Source: Cornus controversa
Lineage: Eukaryota > Streptophyta > Magnoliopsida > Cornales > Cornaceae
DNA length: 64,000 bases
Assembly: GCA_026545225.1 (NCBI GenBank)
Contig: CM048849.1
Span: forward strand, 31,010,336 to 31,074,335
Direction: 5' to 3'
Part shown: piece after piece, positions 10,621 through 23,740 of the stretch
How positions within the stretch are numbered: position 1 is the first letter of the stretch
Layout of the letters: every line of letters starts with the position of its first letter
Position numbers and translations under genes: made by a program
Notes under the pieces: generated by a model
Database searches by the model: none
What the model saw: only the letters and a program-made list of their open reading frames with translations
Told to the model about the DNA's origin: nothing

Positions 10621-11645
10621 GAAAGAAAGAAATATCTCTAAATTATATTAATGAATGGTATGAGAAATAATATACAGTGAAAGCATATATATATAGGAGA
10701 AGGAAGATGTAGGTGAGTGGAGAGCAAATTATCCTATACATGATAAGTCCCAAATCATAGGAATCTTAATTGGATATGAAAAAAAGTTAAATATAAAATA
10801 TACTAATATATTTTAAATGCCATTGTTGATTTCCTTTGTTGAATCAATCACGAATACTTGCAACATTTCCAATTCGTTTTTTGATCCATTGGAGAGAACC
10901 CCTCTCTACTATTTCAATTCGCTTGATATGTGCTTCCTCCATTGTCTTGTTGGTGTCCTACCAAAATTTGTAGTGTCTTGATCAATTAATTTTTTCTCAC
11001 TTCTAATACTCACATTTTTCTCTCACCACAACAATGTGGTAGACCGCACTCTAAGCCACTTTAACACCATTTTTTTTTATTCAATTTTACGATCTGAAAT
11101 AAAAACTAATCAGTCCCAACAAATGACAGGGACATATTATGGACACAAATTTTCACTCTTTAATTAGGGCTTTAGTCTAATACCAAAAATTGTAACGTTT
11201 TAACGATAACTCGTATTTGTTCACCAATAATATATATCCTCTTTAACGAAAACGGACTTTTATGGTTTAAAAATGACTCTTTTATCTAAGTGGTAACAAA
11301 CAGGAACAAATTAATACATACTTTCTTGATAAAACATTTTCATTTAGCAAAATGAATTTGATTCTTGATCGCATACTATCTTGTGATTACATTCATGTCC
11401 AATCAAGTATTTGCATTGAAGGATCATAAAAGTTACACACATATATATTGCATTCTGTTCAAAGCATATATATGGCAATAGTACTTAGGCAATTATGTAT
11501 GCATATTAACGAGGATGGACTAAATAGAACCAGAACCGGAGCTAGTTTGAATCAAAATAGAACCAGAGCTAGCTAGCTACTATATACAACATATATAGTT
11601 TGCATAAACAAGATAAGAACAGAAACAAACAACATTAATTAAAAC

Positions 11646-11720
<75 letters not shown>

Positions 11721-14700
11721 GCCAGGTTCCCATCACCTCCCATTTGAAGGGAAAGTTTCCCATCACTCGGGTACTGCATTATGCTTACAGACATTTTCTC
11801 TCTCTCTAGTTAATGCCTTAATTTCTTTGTAATATGTAATCTGATCAATCTGCTCAAAACCAAAATGGAGGTCGAGGCTCACCTACTTATAGTCTGCCCC
11901 CTCACTACTAAAACTGGAGAGAGAGATATAGAATCTCATACAGTATATATGCATGGTTGGTTATACGTACGTGCATGATATTTTGATACCTTACCTTGAT
12001 ATATTCAGTCATTTAGATCGAACAAACTTAATTTTATCCCTTCCTTTATTCCTTTTTATCTTATATCTTGTGGTGGAGAAAGGTCACACTTGACTTTATT
12101 TATCACTTTAAAAAATACACATATATATTATCCGTTCATGTTAAAAATTTTACGATTTGATTCAGAGCTTCGTTTCTACAAACAAATATAACTATACTTG
12201 CCTGACACTACAATTTTAATACAAAATTACTCCTACCCGTTACTGCAGTCACATCTCTTTTGTTTTGCAAGAAAAAAAACTCCAAACTAAATCATCAAAA
12301 TTATTACATCTAAAGTCAACACTATTCTTTTGAAAAACTTTTTATGCCTACAAATTTATTTAACACGGTTATATAAAAAGAATAATTTAGAAAATGAGAA
12401 AATCCATCTCTTTTTTTCAAGATATTGAAAAGTGAAAGTGACCCTTATTATACCATATACTCCTTTTAGACAATTTATCTTATCTTTTCGATCATTTTCT
12501 ACCTGGCCTATCATCTATATATTGAAACGTACATGGTGCTCACTAATTTGGTTTCTTCTATTAACCTTTACTTTTTTATTTTCATAAAATAAGATGGTAT
12601 ATGTTGCCTAAGGCTGCTTCTTATTGCTCGCTCGCTAGGCTGAGCAAATTGTAAAACTTTTTTGAGCATTTGGATAAGCTTTTTTAGAAAAAATTACAAA
12701 TGCTAATATTCATTAGTATCTATTTGAATTACTTTACCGTGAAGATTGACATGGTATTTTATAGCCACCAAAAGGAGAGAAAATCTACAATCTCATGTTT
12801 GTGCATCGTTTTCATATATAATTGAATTTGATAGACATTAATGGAATTGGATACCACCCAATCAATAAACACCCTTTATTCTCTTTTTTTTTTATCTTAT
12901 CCCTTGTTCTGTGTCACTTTCTCTATCTATGGGTGATTTGTGCATTGAGAAATGAGAATAGTAAAACATCCATGCACTTTGATACAAATATTGTAAAGGT
13001 GGTATGTACATGACAAAAGTGTTACAAACTCCACGAACAATTTTTTTAAAACATAAAATAAAATACTTCAAAGAGTTGTGCTTTGATGATATATACATTC
13101 ACTCCCACTCTAAAAGAGAAGTTTGATCAACGGTGAAAGTTTGTAGTTCTGTAAATATTTTTATTAAAATTTTAATGATTTCTTTCATTTTGGTATGGAA
13201 CTTAGAATTTCGGAATTATTGGCCGCAAAAAATTGTACAAAACGGTAGTTCTTGCTTCCCCAACCAAAAAGAAAGGGAAAAAAAGTTGAATGTCAAACCA
13301 TTAATTATTTACTATAACAAAAATTTCATAAAACTGATTAATTAATGCACTTAAAAACAATAATTTACATATCTAATTTTAGAATTTCATTATGCGAAGT
13401 GGCTTTATTTTCATTTTTATTTTTTCTAAAAGAACAAGCTCATTTTTTCATAAATTTATTATTTCTATATAAGACCATCAAATATTGTTATTTTATTTGG
13501 GAGCCGGGGGAGCACAAGTAAGAGAAATTATATTAGTTACAAAGCAATTTACAAGAGAGGCATTCTTCTCTGTAATTGCCCTCAATTTAGATGGATGATC
13601 TCAAACTAGAAGAGGAAAAAAAGTCACACCGAGAGAAATATAAAACTTAAGCCATAAAAGTGCAGACTGCGTTGTGAATTCTACCGAGTTTGAACACGAG
13701 GGAAATTATGAGATGGTCCTTGGATCATTGATCTTGGGTCAATCACAAGTTGACACACAAGTAATTGTGTTAGTTTTTTTTTTTCATTTTTTTGATGGTA
13801 TATCCACTAGTGATTGGTCGGGGAGATATTATTACGTAATCCCGGGACCATGGTCCTGGGCCAATAGCAACGCGTCGCATGTATTTCCTTTTATTTCAAT
13901 ACTTGTCGTGGTGACGTGTTAGTATTAGCCCGAGACAAGTGAACCCGAAACTACTTAATAATTTCTCTTGGTCGGGACCATGTAACATGAAGTAAAAGAC
14001 GTCATCAATGGAGGGAATAAATAAATATTATAAACAAGAAGGATCATCATCAAGCGGTCTAGGAGGAGGTCTAATGATCGACGACGACAAATTCCAACAT
14101 ACTCAACTGGCACGATGAGTAGCCAAACCATTTTTGAGAGTAATAGAAAGGAGTCTTTATCTGGTTGATGACCTGATCTTTGTCAAAACCAAATCACGAG
14201 AGTTTTTTTATCGATCAATTGGAAGATTCTAGAGTTCCTTTCAGTCTTTCGGCCTTTACATAACATTCTAATAGTAAAATTATAGAAGCTCAATCCATAA
14301 ACTAACTCGTCAATTTGCCATAAAATTACCATTGTCCAAAATTATTCTTTTTTTTTTTTCTAAATGTTTTTTGTCTTTTAGTATAAAAAAGATTGTTTTA
14401 AAATAAGAATCTGGTTATTCTCATTTAGATGAAAAGAGAAAGTGACATATATATATATATTCTTTTATATATAGACAAGTTTAAAGTGAAAAAGTTTGAT
14501 CTAAATAGAAATCAAACAAACCCAAGTGCCGTTGGACAAGGTCTTGTCTACTAGTATCGTCCAGTAATTCATGAAAGCCATCTTTATTCCTCTTTATCTT
14601 ATTTGGGTTGGTTCGTGATTTTATCTTTCCTTTAATTTATTCTATAAATAATTTTACTTGACATGTGTTTGTGAGTTATAGGTGCAAAAGCGACTGCGAA

Positions 14701-15736
14701 AGTTAGATTTAAAAATAAATTTGTGTAATAAATGTGTTACTAAACACTGTTTTTTGTTTATAAAATTGTGAAAACAAGTTTTAATGAAGACTATTCAGAT
14801 TTTTTTTTCCTCAGAAAAATAAAAATATATTTCTGCTTTTTCCTAAGTGCAAAAACATAAAACAAAAACGTTACTGAATACACTCTTAGTATTACAGAAA
14901 GAAAAAGAATGTCTTCATTTTTATTTTATTTTTTCGTCTATTTTTAAATATTTATAACATATTTTTCTCATAAAAATTATTACTTACTTTTAACCCCTCT
15001 CCACTAATGCAACCTGGCTCCGCCCTGATTTTAGACATGAACTATAATTTAGTTCTTTTTCTTTTAAAACTATTTTAATGTTTTAACATACTCAATTATT
15101 GAATTTTTTTTGTTTTAACTTACTCAACTACTTTAATGTTTAAAACAAAACATTTATTTCTTGAATGACACTTGTAATGTATCATTTGTACGTAGTACTC
15201 TTTGCTTTTTCAGGAGAACCGCTAGGTGATGCCAAAATCTTTACGTAATGCATTTAGGTAACAACTGATATTATCAAATATAATAATAAATAAACACAAT
15301 AAAAGAAAATATAACAATAGATAAACACAATAAAAGCAAATATAACAAAAAAATAAATTTTTATAATAAATTGTATGTTCTTTTTGCAAAATATCGATCT
15401 ACTAGTGAAGGCGGTATAATTGCGAAGGAAAAAGTTCATTGATGGGTAAGAGATAAAAGTGCCATCCAAGTTGATAAATAAATAAATAAAAGTCATTATA
15501 ATTTCATTATGCATTTTTTATTTTTATTATTTACCACTTACTAAACCCAATCAATTGGACAAGGACATTGATACACAAGCCCAGAGAACTCACCCAAAAC
15601 TTGGGCTGAAGGCTTTGCAGCCTTTGATTACATGGAAGTGGGATCCATTTCTCTATGGACTTAAATAGCAAAGGCAGTAATTGCTGCTCTTTTTCTTATA
15701 AAGTGGAATGAACAATACATATAAGATGGCATAATA
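10621..15736. other. Long AT-rich intergenic region
   Basis: No gene, RNA or complete transposon is supported over about 5.1 kb. It holds a 70-bp TA microsatellite (11648-11717), many A/T homopolymers, and one 20-bp near-palindrome (13841-13860). The open frames here (for example 12822-13098, 13674-13922, 15254-15514) are short, low in complexity and unlike any family I recognise. Confidence 0.5.
11648..11717. repeat. (TA)n microsatellite, 70 bp
   Basis: Uninterrupted TA dinucleotides, the longest simple repeat in the window. Confidence 0.97.
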
Positions 15737-16560
15737 ATGGTTGAAAAGAGTACTATAGATAGTGATCGACATAATGATAGAAACAAACTAAAACTCTCTT
15801 TTATTTTTTTTTACCAAACAAAAGTTGTGTTATCTCATTCCATTCTATTTCATTCCCTTCCCTTCCCTTCAACCAAAAAAAAAAATGTTCTCTCTCCTAA
15901 GAATTCCTCATCCATCCCTCCTCTTACTTCCATCCAATTTTTTTTTTCCTACCAACTGTTAGTTAAAGGGTTGAAGTTCGATAGGCCAGAAAGGATGGCT
16001 CATCCGTCCATTATTTCTCTTTCCTCCAACCAAACGATAGGAGACATGTTTCCATCCCTCTTCTTCTTTGCTCCCTCCCTCCCTCATTCATCCTTCTCTC
16101 CTACCAAACGAAGGACCAGGACCACTCCTCAGGACCACTCCAGTACACTTTGCAATCCAATGTCATCTAATGTACCTTAAATCGACAATGCAACACACTA
16201 CATTGTAGATACAACACTTGTACAACAACAACGGCATAAATTCAAACACATTAAATCAAGAATGCAACACACTACATTGGTAATGACTCTGATTACATAA
16301 GAGTGGTGAACAATTTCTTCAGCAAACTTTTCATATTAATTGAAATACATTTCTTTTGATAAAAAAAAAAATTGAAAATATCCACCATCCAATTACCAGC
16401 AACTTCTTTCATTCAGTTCCTCTATGTAAAATGTTCCCATCTCATTTTTTTTTTATAGGCATATCAATTCATAAGAAATGAAATCCTCATTCAAAAAGGA
16501 ATGAAATCTCCAAAGAAGATTTATATATACATGTGAAAAGAAGAGGGCAATCTTCAGAAC
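15737..16560. other. Pyrimidine-rich spacer with repeat-like character
   Basis: C/T-rich blocks alternate with ACCAAACAAA-like and CCAAACGA-like motifs (15818-16120), a texture common in decayed plant MITEs. A 147-codon open frame crosses it, but its product is low-complexity Ser/Phe/Pro and is not supported as a gene. The motif AATGCAACACACTACATTG occurs twice (16186 and 16260 regions). Confidence 0.4.
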
Positions 16561-16640
16561 TGGCATGCCTAGATTGAGGCAAACCTAGTAGCAACAGAGT
16601 TGGCATGCCTAGATTGAGGCAAACCTAGTAGCAACAGAGC
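16561..16640. repeat. Perfect 40-bp tandem duplication
   Basis: A 40-bp unit beginning TGGCATGCCTAGATTGAGG occurs at 16561-16600 and again at 16601-16640, differing only in the last base. It lies just outside the left edge of the RPS16-containing duplicated segment. Confidence 0.95.
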
Positions 16641-16969
16641 AACAGTAAGCTAGAAGCTCAATGTTTTATTGATCCACCAACTGAGTACAGGCTCTACATT
16701 CTCTCTTTTTAACTTGAGAACACAGCATCATGAAACTAAATTGACAGTTAAAATCTCCCATAAACAATTTCCCTATCCTATGGAGAGAAGGAAAAACTGA
16801 AGAGTGTTTCAACTTTTGAAGATACAACTTGCCAACATGCTTACCAACCTTATCAATCAAAATACAAATTCAACTTAGCAAGGCTCACAATTGTATTGTT
16901 GGTATACTCTGAAAACAGCTTCACACTTGACATGATTTACATGGACATTATATGAGTATCTACAGCAAG
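16641..16969. other. Spacer left of the first RPS16 segment
   Basis: No supported gene. The sequence is unique to this side of the duplication; the similarity to the second segment begins at about 16970. Confidence 0.4.
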
Positions 16970-19211
16970 CTAAATTAATTTTATAAGAAGAAAATCCAGC
17001 CATGAGAGAGCATGGGAAAACGTATCGCACCCAGCAACAACCAGTACCATAATTCACTTGGTAATCCACAAGTAATAAATAATATATATTTTGCAAGTTC
17101 CTAAATGGGATGAAATACTTGAAAGCTAACTTTCTTTTATGTGTCAAATGCATGCAGATCCAAATTCTTTCCTCTGGGAAGATGATCAAATTGGCAAAAA
17201 ATTAAGCATAGCAACTTGATATTTTCCCCTAATAAAGACTTTCTGTATACAATGTAACTATCTAGATTTGGTCCAGCAGACCAACATGAAGCACAATAGG
17301 AATGGACTCGGTGCAGATATAACATGATAAACAATAAAAATAAAGGTAAAAAAAAACTGGTTAATCCATTTAATAAGGCATGCTTGACTCAACCACAATC
17401 ATCCAACATCATGATCTACCAATATTCAACATTAACCATTACAGCCTTGTCGCTCATGTAGGCAAAACATTAGGCCCCGTTAAGTTTAGGCAAACAAGCT
17501 CTTGAAGGAGCACTCAGTTGGGACTTACAGACCCCCTACTAACTCAAGTATGCTTCAGACCAACCTTCATTCAGCAATCTACAAGTTGAACAAGAAATTT
17601 TGGCTACACATAGAGACACCATAATTACAGCAGTAGATTTTCTACCCCCTAGCCGCCATAGGGATTATATGCGACTGAAGACCAGCAATGAGATCAAAAA
17701 AGCTCATAGGCATCCCTTCAGGTGACCATGTTTTCCTGTGTCACGTTGGATTCTATGGAACTACTAACAAAAACACTAGTTTCTGAGAACAACCGACTTC
17801 AAATTGGTGTTGCAAAAATGAAAACCCACACAAAGAAATGCTAATTTATCATTAAACCTCCTCTTAGAATTCTTGGGAACCAAATATCACCATTTTGCGT
17901 GGATAGAAAATATACTCGAACTAACAGATGGAAGTTTTATAGAGAAGCTAGAATAAGGTGCTGAATCAATGACCATTAGTAGAATATAAAGAAATTTTGG
18001 GTATAGGTAAGGCGAATGTTCCAACAACCTAGCAGAACTGTTAGAATTCTGCCAACCTGACCTCAACCTTAGTCAGATCGGAATCAAGATACCGAAGGTT
18101 GGTATTTATGCACAAATGATTTCCTTTCTCTTCAATTCACAAGGTTTACACGAGGAGAAATATACCAAGTAGGTACTTTTTACAGCAGTGGAATGCTGCT
18201 CCTAAAACCCAAAGATTAAAAAAACAATAAAATACCAAAAACATTATAAGGCAAACAATGTATGAAGCAAGGCTAAAAATGTTATGATCTGCCTCTAAAT
18301 GCAAAGCTACAAACTTGAATACATAATGTACACATCTAAAGATAACTAGAAAATCATATACATTCTTAGAAATGGCCAGGAAGGAGTACTGGCAACAATT
18401 GAATGCCAGCACTAAATGATAGGATGAGCATATGCCAACACCTATCTTACATAGAACTAGCTACGTGCATTGGGTGTGAGCGTATCAATTCACGGTAACT
18501 TAGCCTGAAATCTCCCAACATATAGGTAAACCTTTGCACACGTCCCAGAAGGGCCACAGCCATTGCTGTGCAGTCTCCTATCCACACGGACACCTTGGAA
18601 TAAAGAAGAGCATCCATGTAACATAGGCAACACTACATCATAGTTTCTGACCCCTAATAGAGCAAAAACTGATCTATCTAAAGCAATGAAGATTAATTCC
18701 ATATAGGCTGATACGGTTCTAAACCTAAGAAGATAAGGCTCCCTAGCCAAGACAATTAATAGCATGCACACTATAAATCAAGCGAAACCACAGGATTACA
18801 GAACTCTTCAGGTGGGTCAAGGCAGTGATAAAAAGCATGATGTTCTTCCAATGTTTCAAGCTACACATTGAACCTAAAATTAAGCAATCATATGACAAAT
18901 CATCGAACTCCTATAACAGTCACTTTTCTTAGTACAGTTGGAATAATCCCAAACTCCATACTCAAAATACTGAATCTTCTATCCATCACAAACATCCAAC
19001 AATAGAATTGTGCCACCAAAATCAATTAAAAGGCACATAATCCATAACGATTGGAGCAACCCAATATCCAAAACAAAAGTTCAATCACTTAGCAAAATTT
19101 ATATTCCTAAACAGTCAATTACTCAATCAAACAACAAAAGTCATATATTTAAAGGAGAAGCTTAAAACCAAAACACATGAAGTCATTCTCTCTCTGAACC
19201 TCATGAGCCTC

Positions 19212-19646
19212 TCAACGGTACGACTTCTGGAACCTGGCACGAGCACCACGCCCACCGAACTTCTTGGGCTCGCAACGTCTGGGGTCGGCCACTAGCAGGG
19301 TCCGATCGTAGCGGACGAGGATGTCCTTGATCTCCTTCTTGGACTGCTCGTCGACGTACTTCTGGTAGTAGGCCACGAGGGCTTTGGCGATGGACTGACG
19401 AATGGCGTAGATCTGGGAGGTGTGGCCACCGCCTTTGACTCTGATCCTCATGTCAACGCCGACAAAGCGGTGGCGACCCAGGAGGAGGATGGGCTCGCAC
19501 GCCTTGTATCGGAGGATCTCCGGCTCCACCAGCTCGATGGGACAGCCATTGATCTTGATCAGCCCACGCCCGCGCTTGCAGTAGGTCACCGCCACGGCGG
19601 TCTTCTTCCGCCCGAAGCACTGCACAGACTCGATTGGGGTCGCCAT
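19212..19646 (-). CDS. RPS16: 40S ribosomal protein S16 (uS9), copy 1
   Basis: An intact, intronless frame of 144 codons, about the usual length of plant RPS16. The protein is a structural component of the cytosolic small subunit; its C-terminal tail reaches toward the P-site tRNA in uS9 proteins generally. Visible hallmarks are the N-terminal [13 protein letters not shown], the central [19 protein letters not shown], and the conserved end [14 protein letters not shown]. The start is chosen at the ATG after a CT/GA-rich leader, matching the family N-terminus. It differs from copy 2 at only two residues (His/Val here for Gln/Ala there, in the LLGR.RF.GVDMRI stretch). The gene body is GC-rich compared with its AT-rich surroundings. 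Nothing suggests inactivation. Confidence 0.97.
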   Translation of the reverse strand: MATPIESVQCFGRKKTAVAVTYCKRGRGLIKINGCPIELVEPEILRYKACEPILLLGRHRFVGVDMRIRVKGGGHTSQIYAIRQSIAKALVAYYQKYVDEQSKKEIKDILVRYDRTLLVADPRRCEPKKFGGRGARARFQKSYR

Positions 19647-19812
19647 GATAATCTGCGCTGCCTCTCTCTCTCTCTCTCTTCTCTCTCTCTAGAAAATGAG
19701 GCGAGTGAAAGAATAGGAGTAGGGTTTTTGAAAGGAAGCGAAGGAGAGGTGATTAGGGTTGCTCTGTGAAACATGTCGTTTAGGGTCCGAACCAAATTTG
19801 AATCCGTCCGCA
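19647..19812 (-). promoter_or_regulatory. RPS16 copy 1 leader and promoter-proximal region with telo-boxes
   Basis: On the minus strand, upstream of the ATG, lies a GA/CT-rich leader (19661-19691). Beyond it are AAACCCTA (19720-19727) and AACCCTAA (19753-19760), and a further ACCCTAAA near 19780. Telo-boxes of this kind are typical of plant ribosomal-protein and translation-factor promoters, where they support expression in dividing cells. The transcription start was not determined. Confidence 0.65.
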
Positions 19813-20108
19813 TAAGATCCGATTAAGTGTGCTTTTGGTTTTAGATCTCAAAATCTTACTTTTTACTCCAAAAATAACATTAAAATGGGATAACCTAAGA
19901 ATTTCTTTAATCTTACATAATATATACAAATTTATATTTTAAAGAAATATTTTCTTTTTATAAGATCCGATTAAGTGTGCTTTGTTTTAGATCTCAAAAT
20001 CTTACTTTTACTCCAAAAATATCATTATATTGGAATAACCTAAGAATTTCTTTCATCTTACATCATATATACAAATTTATATTTTAAAGCAATAATTCTT
20101 TTTAATAT
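19813..20108. repeat. 148-bp tandem duplication upstream of RPS16 copy 1
   Basis: TAAGATCCGATTAAGTGTGC begins at 19813 and again at 19961, and the following about 148 bases match with small differences. The second RPS16 segment has only one such unit, which is split by a transposon. Confidence 0.9.
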
Positions 20109-20308
20109 TTATTTGCCTCTCATCATATCTGTTCAAGAGAAGATGAATTGGGCATGACATCTATGAAACTTTTTCAATTAATTTATTCTAATAAACACTA
20201 AATTAGTTCTAGCAAATATTCAAACACTTGACAAATAGTGATTAATTGATTTGTTTGTAAGACAATCTACCTTACAATACAAACCCCTTTAAGTTGAGTT
20301 GTGTATTC

Positions 20309-20754
20309 TGTTAAGAATTGTGTCTGGAATTTTATTATAATTTGATTTTTATTTTAAAGTTGTATTTTAGGTAATTTTTTGTCAGGCAGAGAATTGTAAT
20401 CTTCGTCCAACAAATAATTGTGTGTGACTCTATAAATAGATGTCTAAGGTATATGTCAAGACTTATGAGTTGAGAGAGATGTAACCTCGTGAAAGACTAT
20501 GAATAGAGAGAGTTTACCAGTTGGTAGAGTGGAGAAAACACTGATGGCGAGTAGAGAGTCTGGTGGAGTGGTACATGTGAGAGCTTTAGGATAAGAGCTA
20601 GTTTTGTACATGGTCTAGTGCTTGTACTCTACGGTTGCAATGTCTCTACAGAATTATAATGAATCTCTTCTGATTTGTGGATGTAGGCTGAGTTGTGTCG
20701 AACCACATATATCTTGTGTTTTGTTTGTGGCTAATATGCGATCAATGTTATACA
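20309..20754 (+). mobile_element. Probable solo Copia LTR
   Basis: Starts TGTTAAGAATTGTG and ends near TGTTATACA. It has a TATA-like box (CTATAAATAGA, near 20430) and downstream polyadenylation-like AATAATGAA-type sequence, the usual U3-R layout of a plant Copia LTR. Flanks give only TATTC against CATTC, so a target duplication is not certain and the right edge may be off by a few bases. No internal region is attached. Confidence 0.5.
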
Positions 20755-20776
20755 TTCATGTCCTTTAAGTTGCATT

Positions 20777-22383
20777 TGTTGGTACCTCATTTGCATATTC
20801 TTTATAGTTTTTATGTTATTTTTTGATGTTTTTAGGTTGTTTCTAAAAAATGCAGTCAATTCCGGTGATTTCGAGTGTTCAATGATGATTTTGTATTAGG
20901 CGAACATCACCATTCCATTGGGCCAGCTTTAATTGAAGATTCAATACCATGTGGACCAAGGAAACATTCAGGCCAAGCCATTGGAAGCATTGGGTTAATT
21001 CATAATCCAGCAGAGCATTGCAAGAAATCTGACAGATCTGATTGCCCAATATGATAAATCGGTTAGTCCATTGTGCGAAATCCAATCCAATAGTTCTGAT
21101 TCAGAACTCAAAAGCCAACCTTTGGTACATTGTGCGGAGAAAACAGCCTATAAAGTTACTTGCTTTCCAAAAGTTAAACTCTCTCCTTTTTGGGGGAGTT
21201 GGTATAACAACTCTAGACCTGTTTGGGCATGTTTTTCTGTTCTATGTATGGTCCTGATAGATATATATGATGGGGAAGGATAAAGAGAGGAGATTTTTTT
21301 ACTATTAGAGAGAGAAAAAGCTTCTTCTTGGACACCATTGTTGAAACTTGCAGCTAAAAAATTAGAAGTCTTGTGAATGGAGTTCTCTTCATCCGTTGAG
21401 GTTTTCACCACCACCATGAGGAGCTAAACTTCTTCCTAGGAGATTGATGTAGCCTTAAACAAGCACCATGGTTTGCTGGGTATTATATTTTGCAGATAAT
21501 TCTTATATGTATAATAGTTGTATAATTTTAAGGATTACATTTGTAGTATTTGTGTAATGGTGACAATTGCGAAGATATTCATTTGTGATTGAGTGTAATG
21601 AATGCATTTTCATTCTTAATGTAATACTTACCTTGTCTTAAATATTATTTTACCTTTTGATTGAACTCAAATAATTCCTAGTTTCTATGATTTTTGGAAT
21701 GATGGTTGTATAATGATTCTTACTTGCATATATGATCATATTGCTTTGATAGGTCATGCTTAGAGAATAGGAGTTGTGTTACACCTAGTGTAATGTAGAT
21801 AGGTAGACAATTCATGCCAATTGAAAATGGGTTATAACCTAGCATGTGATTGTATATATCTTCTTGACAATGTCATTGTGTTCATGCATGTATGAGACAA
21901 GAGAGTTGATAGACTATGCCCAGGGAAGACGAGTCATACTACACCCTAGTGTAGTGTAACGTAAATAGGTGGACGATTCTCGCAAACTGAAGATGGGTTA
22001 TACTTGGCTCTTAATTGTATGTTTATTGCTACATGCGTTATATTTATATATATGTTGAATTACCCCCAATGTATTTGCAATTGACATTTGTGTGAAGCTA
22101 ACAGTGATGTTAAGACCCTAGACTTCTCTCTTGAGTATTTCTATCGCTTTAATAGCTTTCTAATTTAGTTCATTTCAATTTCCGCCACTTAGCATTAAAC
22201 AACAAACAAATCTCCATTTTCAAATTAAACTGAAAACAACCTCGACAACTGAACAACGACAACAACACAGTCCTCGTGATTCGACCACCATCTAAATAGT
22301 CATATTCTATAAGGTTCGTTCTATTGCGAGTAATATTTATTATTGATAAATGTTTTATAAAAGTAAAATCTTGGTATACATCA
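20777..22383 (+). mobile_element. Ty3/gypsy LTR (Tat/Athila-like primer site), 5' LTR of a truncated element
   Basis: Begins TGTTGGTACC and ends ...TATACATCA, about 1.6 kb. After it comes TGACGCCATTGCCAGGAC (22389-22406), a diverged form of the tRNA-Asp primer site TGGCGCCGTTGCC used by many plant gypsy elements of the Tat/Athila group. It shares organisation and short blocks (for example TTCTATTGCGA near its end) with the solo LTR at 44551-46070. It contains degenerate internal repeats (ACACCCTAGTGTA-type blocks at 21780 and 21940). The matching 3' LTR is absent. Confidence 0.6.
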
Positions 22384-22388
22384 ATTTT

Positions 22389-23660
22389 TGACGCCATTGC
22401 CAGGACTGTCGAAACGGTTGCATTGTTAAGTTTAAATATTGAATCAAGTTTGATTCTTAGTTTATGACTCGTATATATTGTGTTTTAACTTGTTTCATTT
22501 TTCGTATATTGTGCTATATTTAGGTGCAAGAGCATCCACGCAAAGAGAACTGAGATAAATTCTTCGGACCCTATGTGAGCTTTTGTATTTGAGCTAATGC
22601 ACTTGTGTTATTTTTGCATATACTGTTAGTTATAGTCTTCAGTTTATATACGGTAAGCATTCTCTATCTCTGCCATTAATCCCTCTTGACTTTGACTTTG
22701 AAACAACTCTTAGACAACTTAGAGTGACCGTTAGGAGACCTAATTTGTTAGGAGAGTCTTTCATTGCTAATATGGCTGAAAATAGAGCCGTGCCGCCACT
22801 CGCCGCCACTCGGACTCGTGCCTTAGATTGGAGATAAACTTAATAACGAAGATTCTTACGAACATTTCGATGAATTCCTTGAAATTTGCTTTATTCTAAA
22901 AATGCAAAGCTTTTCGAAAGAGACTTTAAAGATGCTACTTTTCCCATTCTCCCTAAAAGATAAAGTTAAATATTGGTTCAATTCCTTAATGGTTAACACC
23001 GTCACTTCTTGGACTCAACTTCAACAAGAGTTCTTGAAGAAGTACTTTCCAATAGAAAAGACGAATCAAATGCGGCCAACAATCATGAGTTTCTCCCAAA
23101 TTGAGAGTGAACTATTTTATGAGACTTGGAAGAGAATGAAAGACCTTCTTAAGAAGTGCCCGCACCCAAAATGACAGTTTGTGCAATGTTTCTATAATGA
23201 CTTAACTGATCCACATAGGCAAACAGTTGATACCTCATGTGAAGGCATATTTATGCTAAAGAGTGAAGAGGAAGCGTGGCCTCTCTTCGAAAATTTGAGT
23301 AAAAATTCCTCACACTATGCTTCCACCAATCGTTCTTCTAGAACATTCACTTCGAATACTCAAAAATCCGAATGTGCCTTTGAGGTAGGAGCTCAAACAG
23401 ATGTGTCCACCGAAGTGGATGCATTATCGAGGCAAATTGACCAATTTATGGCTATTGGTCATGCTCCTACCCCTTCTACCATTTCTACTCACTCTTCCGC
23501 ATCATTCGAGCCATGTGCATTTTGCTCTAGGGTTTCACATCATATGAGAGATTGTCTCACGCCGGAGCAATTTTTTGAATATTCTCAAGAGCAAGCAAAT
23601 GCTGCTTTCTCTAGGCCGGTGATAAACTGTATTCCAATGAGTATCTACAGCAAAGGATGA
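22389..23660 (+). pseudogene. Ty3/gypsy gag remnant
   Basis: Downstream of the primer site, frames at 22902-23174 and 23181-23660 encode a retrotransposon gag. Visible are the KDKVKYWFNSL and SWTQLQQEFLKKYFP stretches, then FSQIESELFYETWKRMKDLL, and later a CAFCSRVSHHMRDC zinc-knuckle-like segment. The leader 22410-22780 is non-coding, and the gag start near 22773 is interrupted. A stop separates the two long frames at 23175. The gag ends abruptly near 23655 with no protease or RT following, so most of the element is missing. Confidence 0.8.
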
Positions 23661-23740
23661 TAATGAGAAAATAACTTCTACCATGTAGAAACTACAAGAC
23701 TAATGAGAAAATAACTTCTACCATGTAGAAACTACAAGAC
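23661..23740. repeat. Perfect 40-bp tandem duplication at the edge of the gag relic
   Basis: The unit TAATGAGAAAATAACTTC... occurs at 23661-23700 and again, identically, at 23701-23740. Confidence 0.95.

Larger units (their letters stand above)
16970..20182. repeat. Segmental duplication, unit 1 (contains RPS16 copy 1)
   Basis: From CTAAATTAATTTTATAAG (16970) to about 20182, the sequence aligns almost throughout with 24099-28553. This includes long non-coding stretches downstream of RPS16, such as the AGCTCATAGGCATCCCTTCA block (17700 and 25228 regions). The two units are in the same orientation. The region 16970-19211 is 3' flank of the minus-strand gene and contains no other supported gene. 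Confidence 0.9.

Noticed and set aside
11720..11800. Possible microRNA precursor (TCCCATCAC repeated around GGGAAAGTTTCCC)
   Set aside because: Only a short local palindrome; no extended hairpin arm is visible and it matches no mature microRNA family I recognise.
15737..16180. 147-codon open frame
   Set aside because: Low-complexity Ser/Phe/Pro product from C/T-rich spacer, with no recognisable domain and no splice context.
16666..18771. Several short minus-strand frames downstream of RPS16 copy 1
   Set aside because: The counterparts in the second duplicated unit are broken by indels, which shows no coding constraint.
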